In this document: positions 1 to 6,897 of the stretch, one piece after another
How positions within the stretch are numbered: position 1 is the first letter of the stretch
How the letters are laid out: each line of letters starts with the position of its first letter
Program-made: the position numbers and the translations under genes
Notes under the pieces: model-generated
What the model was told of the DNA's origin: nothing
The model's database searches: none
Seen by the model: the letters and a program-made list of their open reading frames with translations, nothing else
Source: Actinomycetota bacterium
GTDB taxonomy: Bacteria > Actinomycetota > Thermoleophilia > Gaiellales > Gaiellaceae
DNA length: 9,099 nucleotides
Direction: 5' to 3'
Assembly: GCA_003170995.1 (NCBI GenBank)
Contig: PMXT01000199.1
Location: 3,517-12,615, forward strand

Positions 1-46
1 TTCTTTTTGATTCGAGTTCTAAGCCCGGTGTAGTCAGCGCTCGCCG

Positions 47-508
47 CTATTCGGGCGCCGGCTCGGCCGAAGGCGCGCACTCGCAGCCGGTGCGCACGAT
101 CGCAACCGGGCAGCGCGCGTGGTGCGCGCACTGCTGACTGACCGAGCCCAGCATCAGCTCGCGGAAGCCACCACGGCCACGCGAGCCGACCACGAGCATC
201 TCGGCCTGCGCCGCCTCCTCGACGAGCACATTCGCCGACTGGCCTTCGCGCACAACCGGCTCGATCTCCACCGAGTCGGGTTCTTCTCTCACCACCCCGA
301 GCACATCTTCCAGCACCTTTTTAGCGACGGTTTCGGAATCCTCTGCCAGGCCGGGAGGCGGCGGTGCCCAACCGGCCCCGTAGGCCGCCAGCGGCACGTG
401 CCAGGCGACAACGATGCGCAACTTGACGTGCCGGATACGAGCCTCAGTAAGAGCGAACCTGAGCGCCGAACGCGAGCACTCGGAGCCGTCCACACCGACC
501 ACGATCAT
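47..508 (-). CDS. Universal stress protein, UspA family
   Basis: This is a 153-residue single-domain UspA-like cytoplasmic protein, the usual length for the family. It opens with the typical beta-strand MIVVGVDGS, whose Asp7 lies where the family contacts adenine. It carries the ATP-binding signature G-x2-G-x9-G-S at Gly108, Gly111, Gly121 and Ser122, followed by the closing strand CPVAIV. Members with this signature generally bind ATP, and they act in stress or dormancy responses by mechanisms that vary. The start is well supported: on the reverse strand an AAGGAGG (plus-strand 515-521) sits 6 nt before the ATG. The last 15 residues are a Pro/Ala/Glu tail with two Cys, outside the core fold. 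The gene is transcribed away from the M15 peptidase gene, and the two share a 114-bp divergent intergenic region. No terminator is visible between its stop and the window edge. Confidence 0.93.
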   Translation of the reverse strand: MIVVGVDGSECSRSALRFALTEARIRHVKLRIVVAWHVPLAAYGAGWAPPPPGLAEDSETVAKKVLEDVLGVVREEPDSVEIEPVVREGQSANVLVEEAAQAEMLVVGSRGRGGFRELMLGSVSQQCAHHARCPVAIVRTGCECAPSAEPAPE

Positions 509-622
509 CTGGCGCCTCCTTCCTGCCGGAGAGGGTTTCGTCTTCCTTCTCGGAGTCTCTCTCGGCGACGGGCTTCGAGCAAGTCTCTCTCCACATCGTC
601 ATAGGTGTTAGAAAGGAGTGCG

Positions 623-1273
623 ATGCAGCGGTTCAGTCTCAGCTTCACGGTGCTTGCCCTGGCCGGCGCCCTGTTCGTGCCCGCCGCCGGCTCGCAGGCT
701 CAGGCGCCCTTCCGTTCCTCGGTCTCGCCGATCGGTGCGGCGTTTCGGGCGCAGATGACCTCCTGGCACAAGGGCTGTCCTGTCCCGGTCTCGGATCTAC
801 GCCTGGTCAAAGTCAGTTTCTGGGGCTTCGACGGCCGAGCGCACAAGGGCCAGCTGATCCTGCACAAGAGCTACACGAGACCGGTCGTGAAGGCGCTACG
901 CACGCTCTACGGCGCCCGCTTCCCGATCCGGCGCATGCGACTGGTCGAGGCCTACGGCTCCAGCGACGATCGCTCGATGGCGGCCGACAACAGCTCGGCC
1001 TTCAACTGCCGCGGCGTCACAGGCTCGAGCTCCTGGTCGGAGCACGCCTACGGCCGCGCGATCGACATCAACCCACTCGAGAACCCCGAGGTTAGGAACG
1101 GCGTTGTCTCGCCGCCGGACGGGCGCAAGTACACCAACAGGAGCAAGTGGAAGAAGGGGATGATCCACTCGGGCGACAGGGTCGTACGCGCCTTCGAGGC
1201 GGTCGGCTGGCACTGGGGCGGCTACTGGCACTCGCTGAAGGACTACCAGCACTTCTCCTGGAACGGGCAGTAG
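623..1273 (+). CDS. Secreted M15 family zinc metallopeptidase (D-Ala-D-Ala carboxypeptidase-like)
   Basis: This 216-residue exported protein has an N-terminal signal peptide (hydrophobic residues about 5-22, likely cleavage after a GSQAQA-type stretch near residue 28). The C-terminal half is an M15 (VanY/peptidase M15_4-type) domain. The zinc motif SEHAYGRAIDIN supplies His141 and Asp148, and DYQHF near the C-terminus supplies Asp207 (catalytic-acid position) and His210 (third ligand). The family cleaves D-Ala-D-Ala or L-Ala-D-Glu bonds in peptidoglycan stem peptides, so a role in wall trimming outside the membrane is inferred. ATG 623 is preferred over an upstream GTG at 605 because AAAGGAG at 612-618 lies just before it and the signal peptide then starts at residue 1. 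The gene precedes other exported hydrolases, and a small membrane-protein gene begins 14 nt after its stop. The exact bond cleaved cannot be read from the sequence. Confidence 0.88.
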   Translation: MQRFSLSFTVLALAGALFVPAAGSQAQAPFRSSVSPIGAAFRAQMTSWHKGCPVPVSDLRLVKVSFWGFDGRAHKGQLILHKSYTRPVVKALRTLYGARFPIRRMRLVEAYGSSDDRSMAADNSSAFNCRGVTGSSSWSEHAYGRAIDINPLENPEVRNGVVSPPDGRKYTNRSKWKKGMIHSGDRVVRAFEAVGWHWGGYWHSLKDYQHFSWNGQ

Positions 1274-1287
1274 GCGGTGCAAGCGGA

Positions 1288-1707
1288 ATGAGCTCTGCAG
1301 AAGAATCACTACGAAACCGGCGCCCCAGAATGCGGCTGAGGTTCTGCAGGTGGATTCTTGCCGGAGTCTTGCTCCTGGGTGGGGGGCTCCTCCTTTATGG
1401 TCTTTTCGCGGGGAGACATCAGATCCGGATTCTCGGAGTGATCATCTTGTTGCTGACTGTCGCTCCGATCGCTGTTGTTTTGGTGCTAGAAGCGCGGGCC
1501 GAGGGAAGGTCTCCGAGCACGTGCGCGCAGTGGGCTCGATTACTCGGACGCCCCGTGTTCATACTCGGGTTTGGGCTCTGGTCACTCGGATATGCGCTCG
1601 ATCTGCTCTGGCTTGAGATAGCGGCGATGCCTATCTGGTTTGCTGGGGCGATTGCGCAAGCTACATCTTTGTCTTCGAGCAGCGAGAAACGGAAATCGAC
1701 TCTCTGA
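1288..1707 (+). CDS. Small multi-pass membrane protein of unknown function
   Basis: This is a 139-residue protein I do not recognise. It has an Arg-rich N-terminus (residues 9-21), hydrophobic stretches at about 22-40 and 49-67, then a short polar segment, and two further hydrophobic stretches at about 88-105 and 107-126. It ends in a Ser/Lys-rich tail. This fits an integral membrane protein with up to four helices, with basic residues at both ends suggesting cytoplasmic termini. The ATG at 1288 lies 14 nt after the M15 peptidase stop, so co-transcription is possible, but the Shine-Dalgarno sequence (AAGCGGA) is weak. Codon use is less GC-biased than in neighbouring genes, with AGA, AGG, CTA, TTA and ATA codons and many T-ending codons. 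That could mean recent acquisition, weak expression, or a poorly conserved gene. Confidence 0.6.
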   Translation: MSSAEESLRNRRPRMRLRFCRWILAGVLLLGGGLLLYGLFAGRHQIRILGVIILLLTVAPIAVVLVLEARAEGRSPSTCAQWARLLGRPVFILGFGLWSLGYALDLLWLEIAAMPIWFAGAIAQATSLSSSSEKRKSTL

Positions 1708-1760
1708 TCACCTGTTAGGCTCGCCCAGGCAGGTTTCTACAAAAGACAGGGGGGTTTTCC

Positions 1761-3092
1761 GTGGGTACTAGATTACGACGTTTGTCATTCATTGTGTCCA
1801 GCGCGATCGCGGTGGCGTTCGCCGTCATTGCCATGACGCCGAGTCTGGCTCCCGCCGCTGGTGGTCCGGCAGGGACACCAGCCACAGGAGTCGGCACGTC
1901 AAAAGTGCCGCCCAATCAGGATCGGCTCCTGGCTCTCGCCGACAGAGCCAGGTCGGTAATGCCCAAGTTCACCGAAGTCGCCATCGACCTCAAAGCCAAC
2001 AAAGTCGATGTCTACTCGGTTCCATGCGCCGGGTCTACGATCGCCAAGGCCCTGCTCGGTCTTCTCGCTCCGCACACGTACCGCTTCCACGCCTCTATTG
2101 CGACCAAAGCGGAGATGGACGCAGCTCAACAGGCTGTCGCTGCCCAGCTACCGAGCCTGGCGAAGAGAGGCATCCGCGTGAGCGAGATCGATCGCACGCT
2201 CAGCGGCAAGATCGACGTCGGCTTCTCGTCTGCGAACGACAAGACCGCCTGGGCCTCGATTTCTCGGCTTGTTCCGGCCGGCCGAGCCACGTGGCACCAC
2301 CAGGCACCTCATCGCTCGACCCAGCTGGCCTGGTACCGCTACCAAGACGCGGCGGCCTGGTATGGCGGCGACGGGCTGACCAACTCGGGACTCACAGTCG
2401 CCTGTAGCTCGAGTGTGCCGATCAAGGTCAACGGTACGAGCTACGTGCTCACCGCCGCTCACTGTGGTAGCACGCTCTACAACAACATGATCAAGACATA
2501 CAAGATAGGGGGGAGTTGGCAAGATCCGGCCAACTGGCTACGGACCTCTGGTAGTGGGTACGAGGGCCCGGTGGCATGGAGCGATCCAATGGGCCAACAA
2601 CCTTACTCAGCTACCTCTGACACCGAGATCATCAATGCCCGCTCGGGGGGCTATGTATTTACGGGCTCGCCCTTTTCAACAACCTATGTACACCAGGTGG
2701 GCATCGGCGGCGAGACGATCGGCAAGTCCGTGTGCACATCCGGCGCGTTCTCGGGCGAGATCTGCAACATCCTGATTTCCTCGATAGGCAATTTCTATTG
2801 CGAGGGCGCGAACACTTGTGTGACGGTCACCTGGGGACAGAGGTCGGACGGCACAGCCGCCGCCGGCCACGGCGACAGTGGTGGGCCGGTATACAGCTAC
2901 TCCGGGTCGAACGTCTACGCCCAAGGCATGATCGACGTCGGCTATCCCGGCACCGAAACGACCTGCCCCAACTACAGCTACTGGGGTGACTCGCCGCGAG
3001 TCTGTTACAAAAAGATGGGCTGGATAAGCATGGCGACCATCCAGGCGCGCTGGAGCTCGCTGAGGGGCTTCACGATAACGGCCAACAGCTGA
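1761..3092 (+). CDS. Secreted trypsin-fold (S1 family) serine protease with long propeptide
   Basis: This 443-residue preproprotein starts at GTG 1761 behind AGGGGGG (1748-1754, 6-nt spacing). The signal peptide has basic residues 4-7, a hydrophobic core at about 9-25 and likely cleavage in the Ala/Pro-rich 30-34 region. Residues about 45-185 form an N-terminal region with no catalytic motif, probably a propeptide acting as intramolecular chaperone and inhibitor, as in actinobacterial streptogrisin-type enzymes. The protease domain has the full triad: His234 in LTAAHC, a probable Asp287 in SDTEII, and Ser373 in GHGDSGGPV. Cys215 and Cys235 flank the catalytic His as in the conserved chymotrypsin-fold disulfide; Cys325/335, 347/353 and 402/415 could form more. 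The residue six before the catalytic Ser is Ala, arguing against trypsin-like Lys/Arg specificity, although alignment gaps make this uncertain. A strong hairpin terminator lies 14 nt after the stop. The protein would act extracellularly. Confidence 0.9.
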   Translation: MGTRLRRLSFIVSSAIAVAFAVIAMTPSLAPAAGGPAGTPATGVGTSKVPPNQDRLLALADRARSVMPKFTEVAIDLKANKVDVYSVPCAGSTIAKALLGLLAPHTYRFHASIATKAEMDAAQQAVAAQLPSLAKRGIRVSEIDRTLSGKIDVGFSSANDKTAWASISRLVPAGRATWHHQAPHRSTQLAWYRYQDAAAWYGGDGLTNSGLTVACSSSVPIKVNGTSYVLTAAHCGSTLYNNMIKTYKIGGSWQDPANWLRTSGSGYEGPVAWSDPMGQQPYSATSDTEIINARSGGYVFTGSPFSTTYVHQVGIGGETIGKSVCTSGAFSGEICNILISSIGNFYCEGANTCVTVTWGQRSDGTAAAGHGDSGGPVYSYSGSNVYAQGMIDVGYPGTETTCPNYSYWGDSPRVCYKKMGWISMATIQARWSSLRGFTITANS

Positions 3093-3106
3093 TCGAGGCC
3101 GGTTGC

Positions 3107-3143
3107 ACGAGCCCGCTCGTCCTCTGGATGAGCGGGCTCGTTT
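3107..3143 (+). terminator. Rho-independent-type terminator after the serine protease gene
   Basis: The arms ACGAGCCCGCTC (3107-3118) and GAGCGGGCTCGT (3130-3141) are perfect reverse complements. Inside them four more pairs form (one a G-U wobble), leaving a 3-nt TCT loop, so the stem reaches about 16 bp. It is followed by a short T-run (TTT 3141-3143). The U-tract is weak, but the stem is long and GC-rich and lies 14 nt after the protease stop. The element also argues that the open reading frame reaching back to TTG 3103 does not start translation there. Confidence 0.75.
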
Positions 3144-3309
3144 CATAGCTGGGCGGTCGTGGATATCGAAGGGTGTGTTGAGCAGCTGCGCTAGGCTATC
3201 GCTCGAATCGGAGTCAGTTGATGCGCGTTTTCTTCGTTGCGTACCGAGTGAAGCCTGTCAGCTGAAGCGTTCGAAACTCATCCCGGCCTACGAGAAGAGG
3301 GTTCAAAAG

Positions 3310-4302
3310 GTGGCGCTGAACGCGAAGCGGATTCTGGTCGTAGCTCTCGGCGTTGTTGCCGTGGCACTCGCGTTGCCTGGCTATGCGAGTGCGAGCTATG
3401 GCTGGCCCCTCAAGCCTTTCAATCGGGCGCACCCGGTGCGCGGGCAGCTCAACGATCCGAGGAATAACGATCTTACATTCGACTCCGCGAGTAGCCGCTC
3501 GTTCCACCAGGGTTTGGACATCTCCGCGCCGGACGGCACGGCTGTCTACGCGGTGGCACCAGGCCGCGTCCACTACAAAGACCCGACCGCCCTCGCCGTT
3601 CGTGGCAAGAATGATGCCGTGATTTTCGGCTACTGGCATATCGTCCCGGCCGTAAGGGACCACGAGATCGTGAAGCTGCACCAACTGCTCGGCTATATAA
3701 ATGTGGGTTATGGGCACGTTCACTTTGCCGAAAAGCGAAATCGTTGGTTCGTCAACCCGCTCCGGCGCGGCGGGCTCACGCCATACACCGACACCACGCC
3801 GCCGACCATCAACTCGATCTCGTACTACGACGGCGCCTATCACGACCTCTCGGACACGACGCTGTCAGGAGCGGTGAGGATCACCGTCAACGCCTACGAC
3901 ACGCCGCAGCTCGTATCGAACTGGCCTTTGGCGGTGGTTACGCCTGCGTGGATCGGCTGGCAGCTATTCAATGCCGACGGCCAGGAGATCGAGACCGGAG
4001 ACTGGGACTTTCGCTACGTGCTCTGTCCTCTCAACCCGACCGACGTTTTCGCGCCAGGCACGCGTAAAAACGGCTCCCACACCGTCGCCAGCTACAACTA
4101 CTGGATCGGAACGGATTGGGATACCAACCTCATCCCAGACGGCAAGCACTGGCAGATCGGGGGACCGGAGTGGCTTACCACGCTCGTCCCAAACGGCACG
4201 TACCGACTGGTCGTGACCGTGGCCGATACACGCGGAAACGAGTCAACCAAGACCGTCAGCTTCACCGTAGCCAACGAACCGGCGACCAGTAACCCGGCCT
4301 AG
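3310..4302 (+). CDS. Secreted M23-type peptidase with C-terminal beta-rich domain (tandem copy 1)
   Basis: From GTG 3310 this is a 330-residue exported protein. The signal peptide is a basic start (NAKR) and hydrophobic residues 8-22, with ASA just before SYGW as a likely cleavage site. Residues about 28-155 match the M23 (LytM/lysostaphin-type) zinc endopeptidase pattern: His66 and Asp70 in HQGLD, the strand PDGTAVYAVAPGRV, His110 in YWHI, and HxH (His136, His138) in GHVHF. M23 enzymes cut peptidoglycan cross-bridges or stems. Residues about 163-320 form a beta-rich domain ending in TVADTRGN and TVSFTV strands, resembling Ig-like modules. The start is uncertain. GTG 3310 has GAAGAGG 9 nt upstream and fits the signal peptide, but PAxEKRV just upstream is conserved with copy 2 through synonymous changes, so TTG 3178 (44 residues longer, GAAGGG at 3168-3173) is a real alternative. 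Compared with copy 2 it has about 18 extra residues near 273-290. Confidence 0.85.
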   Translation: MALNAKRILVVALGVVAVALALPGYASASYGWPLKPFNRAHPVRGQLNDPRNNDLTFDSASSRSFHQGLDISAPDGTAVYAVAPGRVHYKDPTALAVRGKNDAVIFGYWHIVPAVRDHEIVKLHQLLGYINVGYGHVHFAEKRNRWFVNPLRRGGLTPYTDTTPPTINSISYYDGAYHDLSDTTLSGAVRITVNAYDTPQLVSNWPLAVVTPAWIGWQLFNADGQEIETGDWDFRYVLCPLNPTDVFAPGTRKNGSHTVASYNYWIGTDWDTNLIPDGKHWQIGGPEWLTTLVPNGTYRLVVTVADTRGNESTKTVSFTVANEPATSNPA

Positions 4303-4306
4303 CCGG
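4294..4306 (+). repeat. Short palindrome over the stop codon of M23 copy 1
   Basis: CCGGC-CTA-GCCGG is a 5-bp perfect stem with a 3-nt loop that overlaps the TAG stop codon. The same 13 bases recur at the end of copy 2 (5505-5517). No T-run follows, so it is not a convincing terminator. It may simply reflect duplication of the gene end. Confidence 0.5.
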
Positions 4307-4523
4307 CGTCTGCAACAGCGCGGTGGTCTTCTCCAGCGCTGCCTCATGACTCTCCACGACCGGCGCCTCCAGGGGCGAGAAATCATTCCGTGCGTCGATC
4401 ACGGCCGGCGCGTTCATCGGCCTTCCTGTCCAGGTCGCCTCGAGCGCGATGGCCGGTCTCAGCGAACTCTTAGCGAACGGACGAAGGCTCGCGTTCGTCA
4501 TAGATATCGAGAGGTATATCACG
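4303..4523. other. Spacer between the two M23 paralogs
   Basis: I see no convincing gene in these 221 bases. A reverse-strand open frame crosses it, but it overlaps the end of copy 1, has no good Shine-Dalgarno sequence and no recognisable motif. The right end contains CATAGATATCGAGAGG (about 4500-4514), which resembles the sequence around 3144-3173 upstream of copy 1 (CATAG, then GATATCGAAGGG). Part of the upstream control region therefore seems to have been duplicated with the gene. Confidence 0.5.
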
Positions 4524-5513
4524 ATGCCACGAAAGACCATCCTCACTCCAGCTTGCGAGAAGCGGGTTTTCGAGCTGGCGCTGAACGCGAAGCGGATTCT
4601 GGCCGTGATTCTCGGCGCCGCCGCCGTGACGCTCGCGCTACCGGCTCTTGCGAGCGCGAGCTACGGCTGGCCCGTCAAGCCGTTCGGTCAGGAGCACCCG
4701 ATACGCGGTCAGCTCAACGATCCGCGCATGAACAGCCCCGTCTTCTACTCTTCGAGCAGCCATACGTTTCATTTCGGCGTAGACATCGCGGCGCCGGACG
4801 GCACGGCCGTCTATGCGGTCGCGCCGGGTCGCGTCCACTACGTGAACCCGAGCGACATCTCTATTCGCGGCACCAAGGGCACGTCGAACTTCGCTTACTG
4901 GCACATCCGCCCGATCGTGAAGAACGGCAAGAGCGTGAGGCTGCACGCACTCCTCGGCTACATCGAGCCGGAGCGTGGGCACGTCCACTTCGCGGAGAAT
5001 CGGAACGGTCACTACATCAACCCGCTTCGGCGCGGTGGGGTCACGCCCTACACCGACACCACACAGCCGACCATCGCTTCTCTCTCCTACTACGACGGCA
5101 CCTATCACGATCTCACGAACGCGACGGTGTCGGGGGCGGTGAAGCTCACCGTCAACGCTTTCGACACGCCGCAACTCGTGTCGAACTGGCCCTGGGCGGT
5201 GGTTACGCCTGCCTGGATCGGCTGGCAGCTATTCGATGGCAACGGCCAGAAGATCAAGACCGGGCACTGGGATCTCGGCTCCGCACTCTGTCCTCTCGAT
5301 CCGCTCGAGGTCTTCGCGCCGGGCACGCTGAAAAACAATTGGTACGGCGCCGGTAGCTACAACTACTGGCTGGGGCAGGAATGGGACACCACTCGTGTCC
5401 AGAACGGCACCTTCTGGCTGGTTGTGACCGCCGCCGACATACGCGGAAACGAGACGACCAAGACCGTCAGCTTCACCGTCGCCAACGAACCGGCGACCAG
5501 CACCCCGGCCTAG
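4524..5513 (+). CDS. Secreted M23-type peptidase with C-terminal beta-rich domain (tandem copy 2)
   Basis: This 329-residue paralog of the preceding gene starts at ATG 4524, with GAGAGG (4509-4514) 9 nt upstream. Basic residues 3-24 precede the hydrophobic signal core (about 25-40), and ASA lies just before SYGWP as the likely cleavage site. The M23 zinc residues are all kept: His83 and Asp87 in HFGVD, His127 in YWHI, and His153/His155 in GHVHF. A TPYTDTT linker (174-180) leads into the C-terminal beta-rich domain, which ends in TAADIRGN and TVSFTV strands. The two copies align nearly end to end, with long identical blocks such as NAKRIL, RGQLNDPR, PDGTAVYAVAPGRVHY, DTPQLVSNWP and VTPAWIGWQLF. 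Copy 2 lacks about 18 residues present in copy 1 before the final strands. A peptidoglycan endopeptidase acting outside the membrane is inferred from the family; the substrate bond is unknown. Confidence 0.87.
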   Translation: MPRKTILTPACEKRVFELALNAKRILAVILGAAAVTLALPALASASYGWPVKPFGQEHPIRGQLNDPRMNSPVFYSSSSHTFHFGVDIAAPDGTAVYAVAPGRVHYVNPSDISIRGTKGTSNFAYWHIRPIVKNGKSVRLHALLGYIEPERGHVHFAENRNGHYINPLRRGGVTPYTDTTQPTIASLSYYDGTYHDLTNATVSGAVKLTVNAFDTPQLVSNWPWAVVTPAWIGWQLFDGNGQKIKTGHWDLGSALCPLDPLEVFAPGTLKNNWYGAGSYNYWLGQEWDTTRVQNGTFWLVVTAADIRGNETTKTVSFTVANEPATSTPA

Positions 5514-5517
5514 CCGG
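5505..5517 (+). repeat. Short palindrome over the stop codon of M23 copy 2
   Basis: CCGGC-CTA-GCCGG has the same 13 bases and the same placement over the TAG stop as at the end of copy 1. It forms a 5-bp stem with no following T-run. Confidence 0.5.
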
Positions 5518-5567
5518 TCTGAAGCCGCCCGACTCGATCAGCCGCTTTCTCCTGGACGGCGCGTCGG

Positions 5568-5600
5568 TATAGTCGGAGTGCAGCGCGATGAGGCTCGCGC
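5568..5600 (+). promoter_or_regulatory. Possible promoter -10 and leader hairpin before the antiporter gene
   Basis: TATAGT at 5568-5573 matches five of six bases of a consensus -10 hexamer in an otherwise GC-rich spacer, but no good -35 box lies 16-18 bp upstream. Just downstream GCGCGA (5583-5588) and TCGCGC (5595-5600) form a perfect 6-bp stem with a 6-nt loop that would sit in the leader of the antiporter mRNA. I do not recognise a known riboswitch here. Confidence 0.25.
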
Positions 5601-5671
5601 CTAACCGTCCCGTTCCTCGGGTCTGATGGCCTCTACCAGGTACTGGCTGGCGGTTGATAGGAGGTCGATCA

Positions 5672-6835
5672 ATGGATGCGGTCCAACTCGCGGCAGTTCT
5701 CGCGGCAGTGGTTCTTCTTGCAAGCGTGCTCTCGGTCGAGCTGGGCATAACGGTTGCCCTGCTCGAGTTGACCCTCGGCGTGGTTGCCGGCAACATCTTC
5801 CACCTCGGCAGCGCCGGCTGGCTCGACTTCATCGCCGCCTTCGCATCCGTCGTCTTGACGTTTCTGGCGGGTATGGAGGTCGACCCCGCGTACATGCGCC
5901 GCCGCTTGTCCGCGTCGGTCGGCATCGGGGCTGTTTCGTTCCTGGGCCCCTTCATCGTCGTCTCACTCGCCAGCTACTTCCTGCTCGACTGGACGGTGCG
6001 CGCATCTCTCATTGCAGGTACCGCGCTCTCCACGACCTCGCTGGCGGTGGTCTACGCCGTCCTGGTCGAGCGAGGACTCACCGACACGAGCATCGGCAAG
6101 CTCTTGATGAGCGCGACCTTCGTCACCGACCTGTGCACCGCGCTTGCGCTCTCGGCCATCTTCATCAAGCCCAACCTCTGGTTCCCGGTTTTCCTGGTCG
6201 TCTCGCTCGCGCTCATCCTCGCTCTCCCGCGGGTCGCGCCCTGGTTCTTCGGGCGCTATGGCGACCGTGTGATCGAGCCCGAGATCAAGCTCGTCTTCCT
6301 CTGCCTGCTCGTGCTGATGGTCATCGCTGATGCCTCGAACGGGCATGCCGTTCTACCGGCATTCATTCTCGGGCTCGTGATGAGCCGGCACTACAGCGAG
6401 CACCGGGAGGAGCAGAAGCGTCTGCGCGTCGTCGCCTTCGCCTTCCTGACGCCGTTCTTCTTCATCAAGGGCGGGATGAATGTCTCACTCGGCGCCGTCG
6501 GGGCCAATCTCGGCCTGCTCGGGATCCTTCTGGCGGCGAAGATGCTGCCAAAGCTCGGGCTCATCTATCCACTAGCGCGCCGCGCCGATCGGCGCCACGG
6601 CACCTTCGCTACGCTCTTGATGAGCACCGGGCTCACCTTCGGCACCATCTCTTCGCTCTACGGGCTCAACGCCGGCATCATCGACAAGACGCAGTTCTCG
6701 CTGCTCGTCACCGTCGTCGTCGCCTCGGCCGTCGTGCCCACGGCCATCGCCGAGCGCTGGTTCCTCCCCAGCGCCGAGCGTGAGCAGGGAATCGACAGGA
6801 AGCACGCCGCCGCGGAGAGCGAGGAGTACGTGTAG
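5672..6835 (+). CDS. CPA2/Kef-type cation:proton antiporter
   Basis: This 387-residue integral membrane protein is hydrophobic throughout, with about 11-13 membrane segments, and matches the Na+/H+ exchanger membrane domain of the CPA2 superfamily (KefB/KefC, NapA). Recognisable features are the early ELTLGVVAGN helix, the FLAGMEVD segment (65-71), the TALSTTSLAVVYAVL stretch (117-131), the ion-binding helix ATFVTDLCTALAL with Asp153 as the conserved carboxylate, and AAKMLPKLG with Lys290 near the usual helix-10 Lys. The residue before Asp153 is Thr, where electrogenic members have Asp and electroneutral ones Asn or Gln. The protein ends soon after the membrane domain, in a short charged tail, so it lacks the RCK/TrkA-N domain of full Kef proteins. 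ATG 5672 is chosen over 5654 because AGGAGG (5659-5664) lies 7 nt before it. Exchange of Na+ or K+ for H+ is inferred; the ion cannot be told from sequence. Confidence 0.9.
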   Translation: MDAVQLAAVLAAVVLLASVLSVELGITVALLELTLGVVAGNIFHLGSAGWLDFIAAFASVVLTFLAGMEVDPAYMRRRLSASVGIGAVSFLGPFIVVSLASYFLLDWTVRASLIAGTALSTTSLAVVYAVLVERGLTDTSIGKLLMSATFVTDLCTALALSAIFIKPNLWFPVFLVVSLALILALPRVAPWFFGRYGDRVIEPEIKLVFLCLLVLMVIADASNGHAVLPAFILGLVMSRHYSEHREEQKRLRVVAFAFLTPFFFIKGGMNVSLGAVGANLGLLGILLAAKMLPKLGLIYPLARRADRRHGTFATLLMSTGLTFGTISSLYGLNAGIIDKTQFSLLVTVVVASAVVPTAIAERWFLPSAEREQGIDRKHAAAESEEYV

Positions 6836-6897
6836 CCGAAGCGACACAGATTCGTCACGAAGCTGACGCGATCGGCTGCGGGTGCTCTCGATAGCGT

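Noticed and set aside
119..604. 161-residue forward open frame opposite the UspA gene
   Set aside because: It is antisense to a clear UspA gene with a perfect Shine-Dalgarno sequence; its translation is Arg/His-rich with no family features.
1711..1735. Weak hairpin ACCTG/CAGGT before the serine protease gene
   Set aside because: Only 5 bp with a large loop and no clear T-run; not distinguishable from chance.
4262..4546. 94-residue reverse open frame across the spacer between the M23 copies
   Set aside because: It overlaps the ends of both coding regions, lacks a convincing ribosome-binding site and shows no recognisable domain. I could not exclude a gene remnant but cannot support one.
4346..5356. 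336-residue forward open frame overlapping M23 copy 2 in another frame
   Set aside because: Its Arg/His-rich composition is that of a shifted-frame shadow of a GC-rich gene; the M23 frame carries the signal peptide and zinc motifs.
5626..6330. 234-residue open frame overlapping the antiporter gene
   Set aside because: It is a shadow in another frame: low-complexity Arg-rich translation, while the antiporter frame has the Shine-Dalgarno sequence and conserved motifs.
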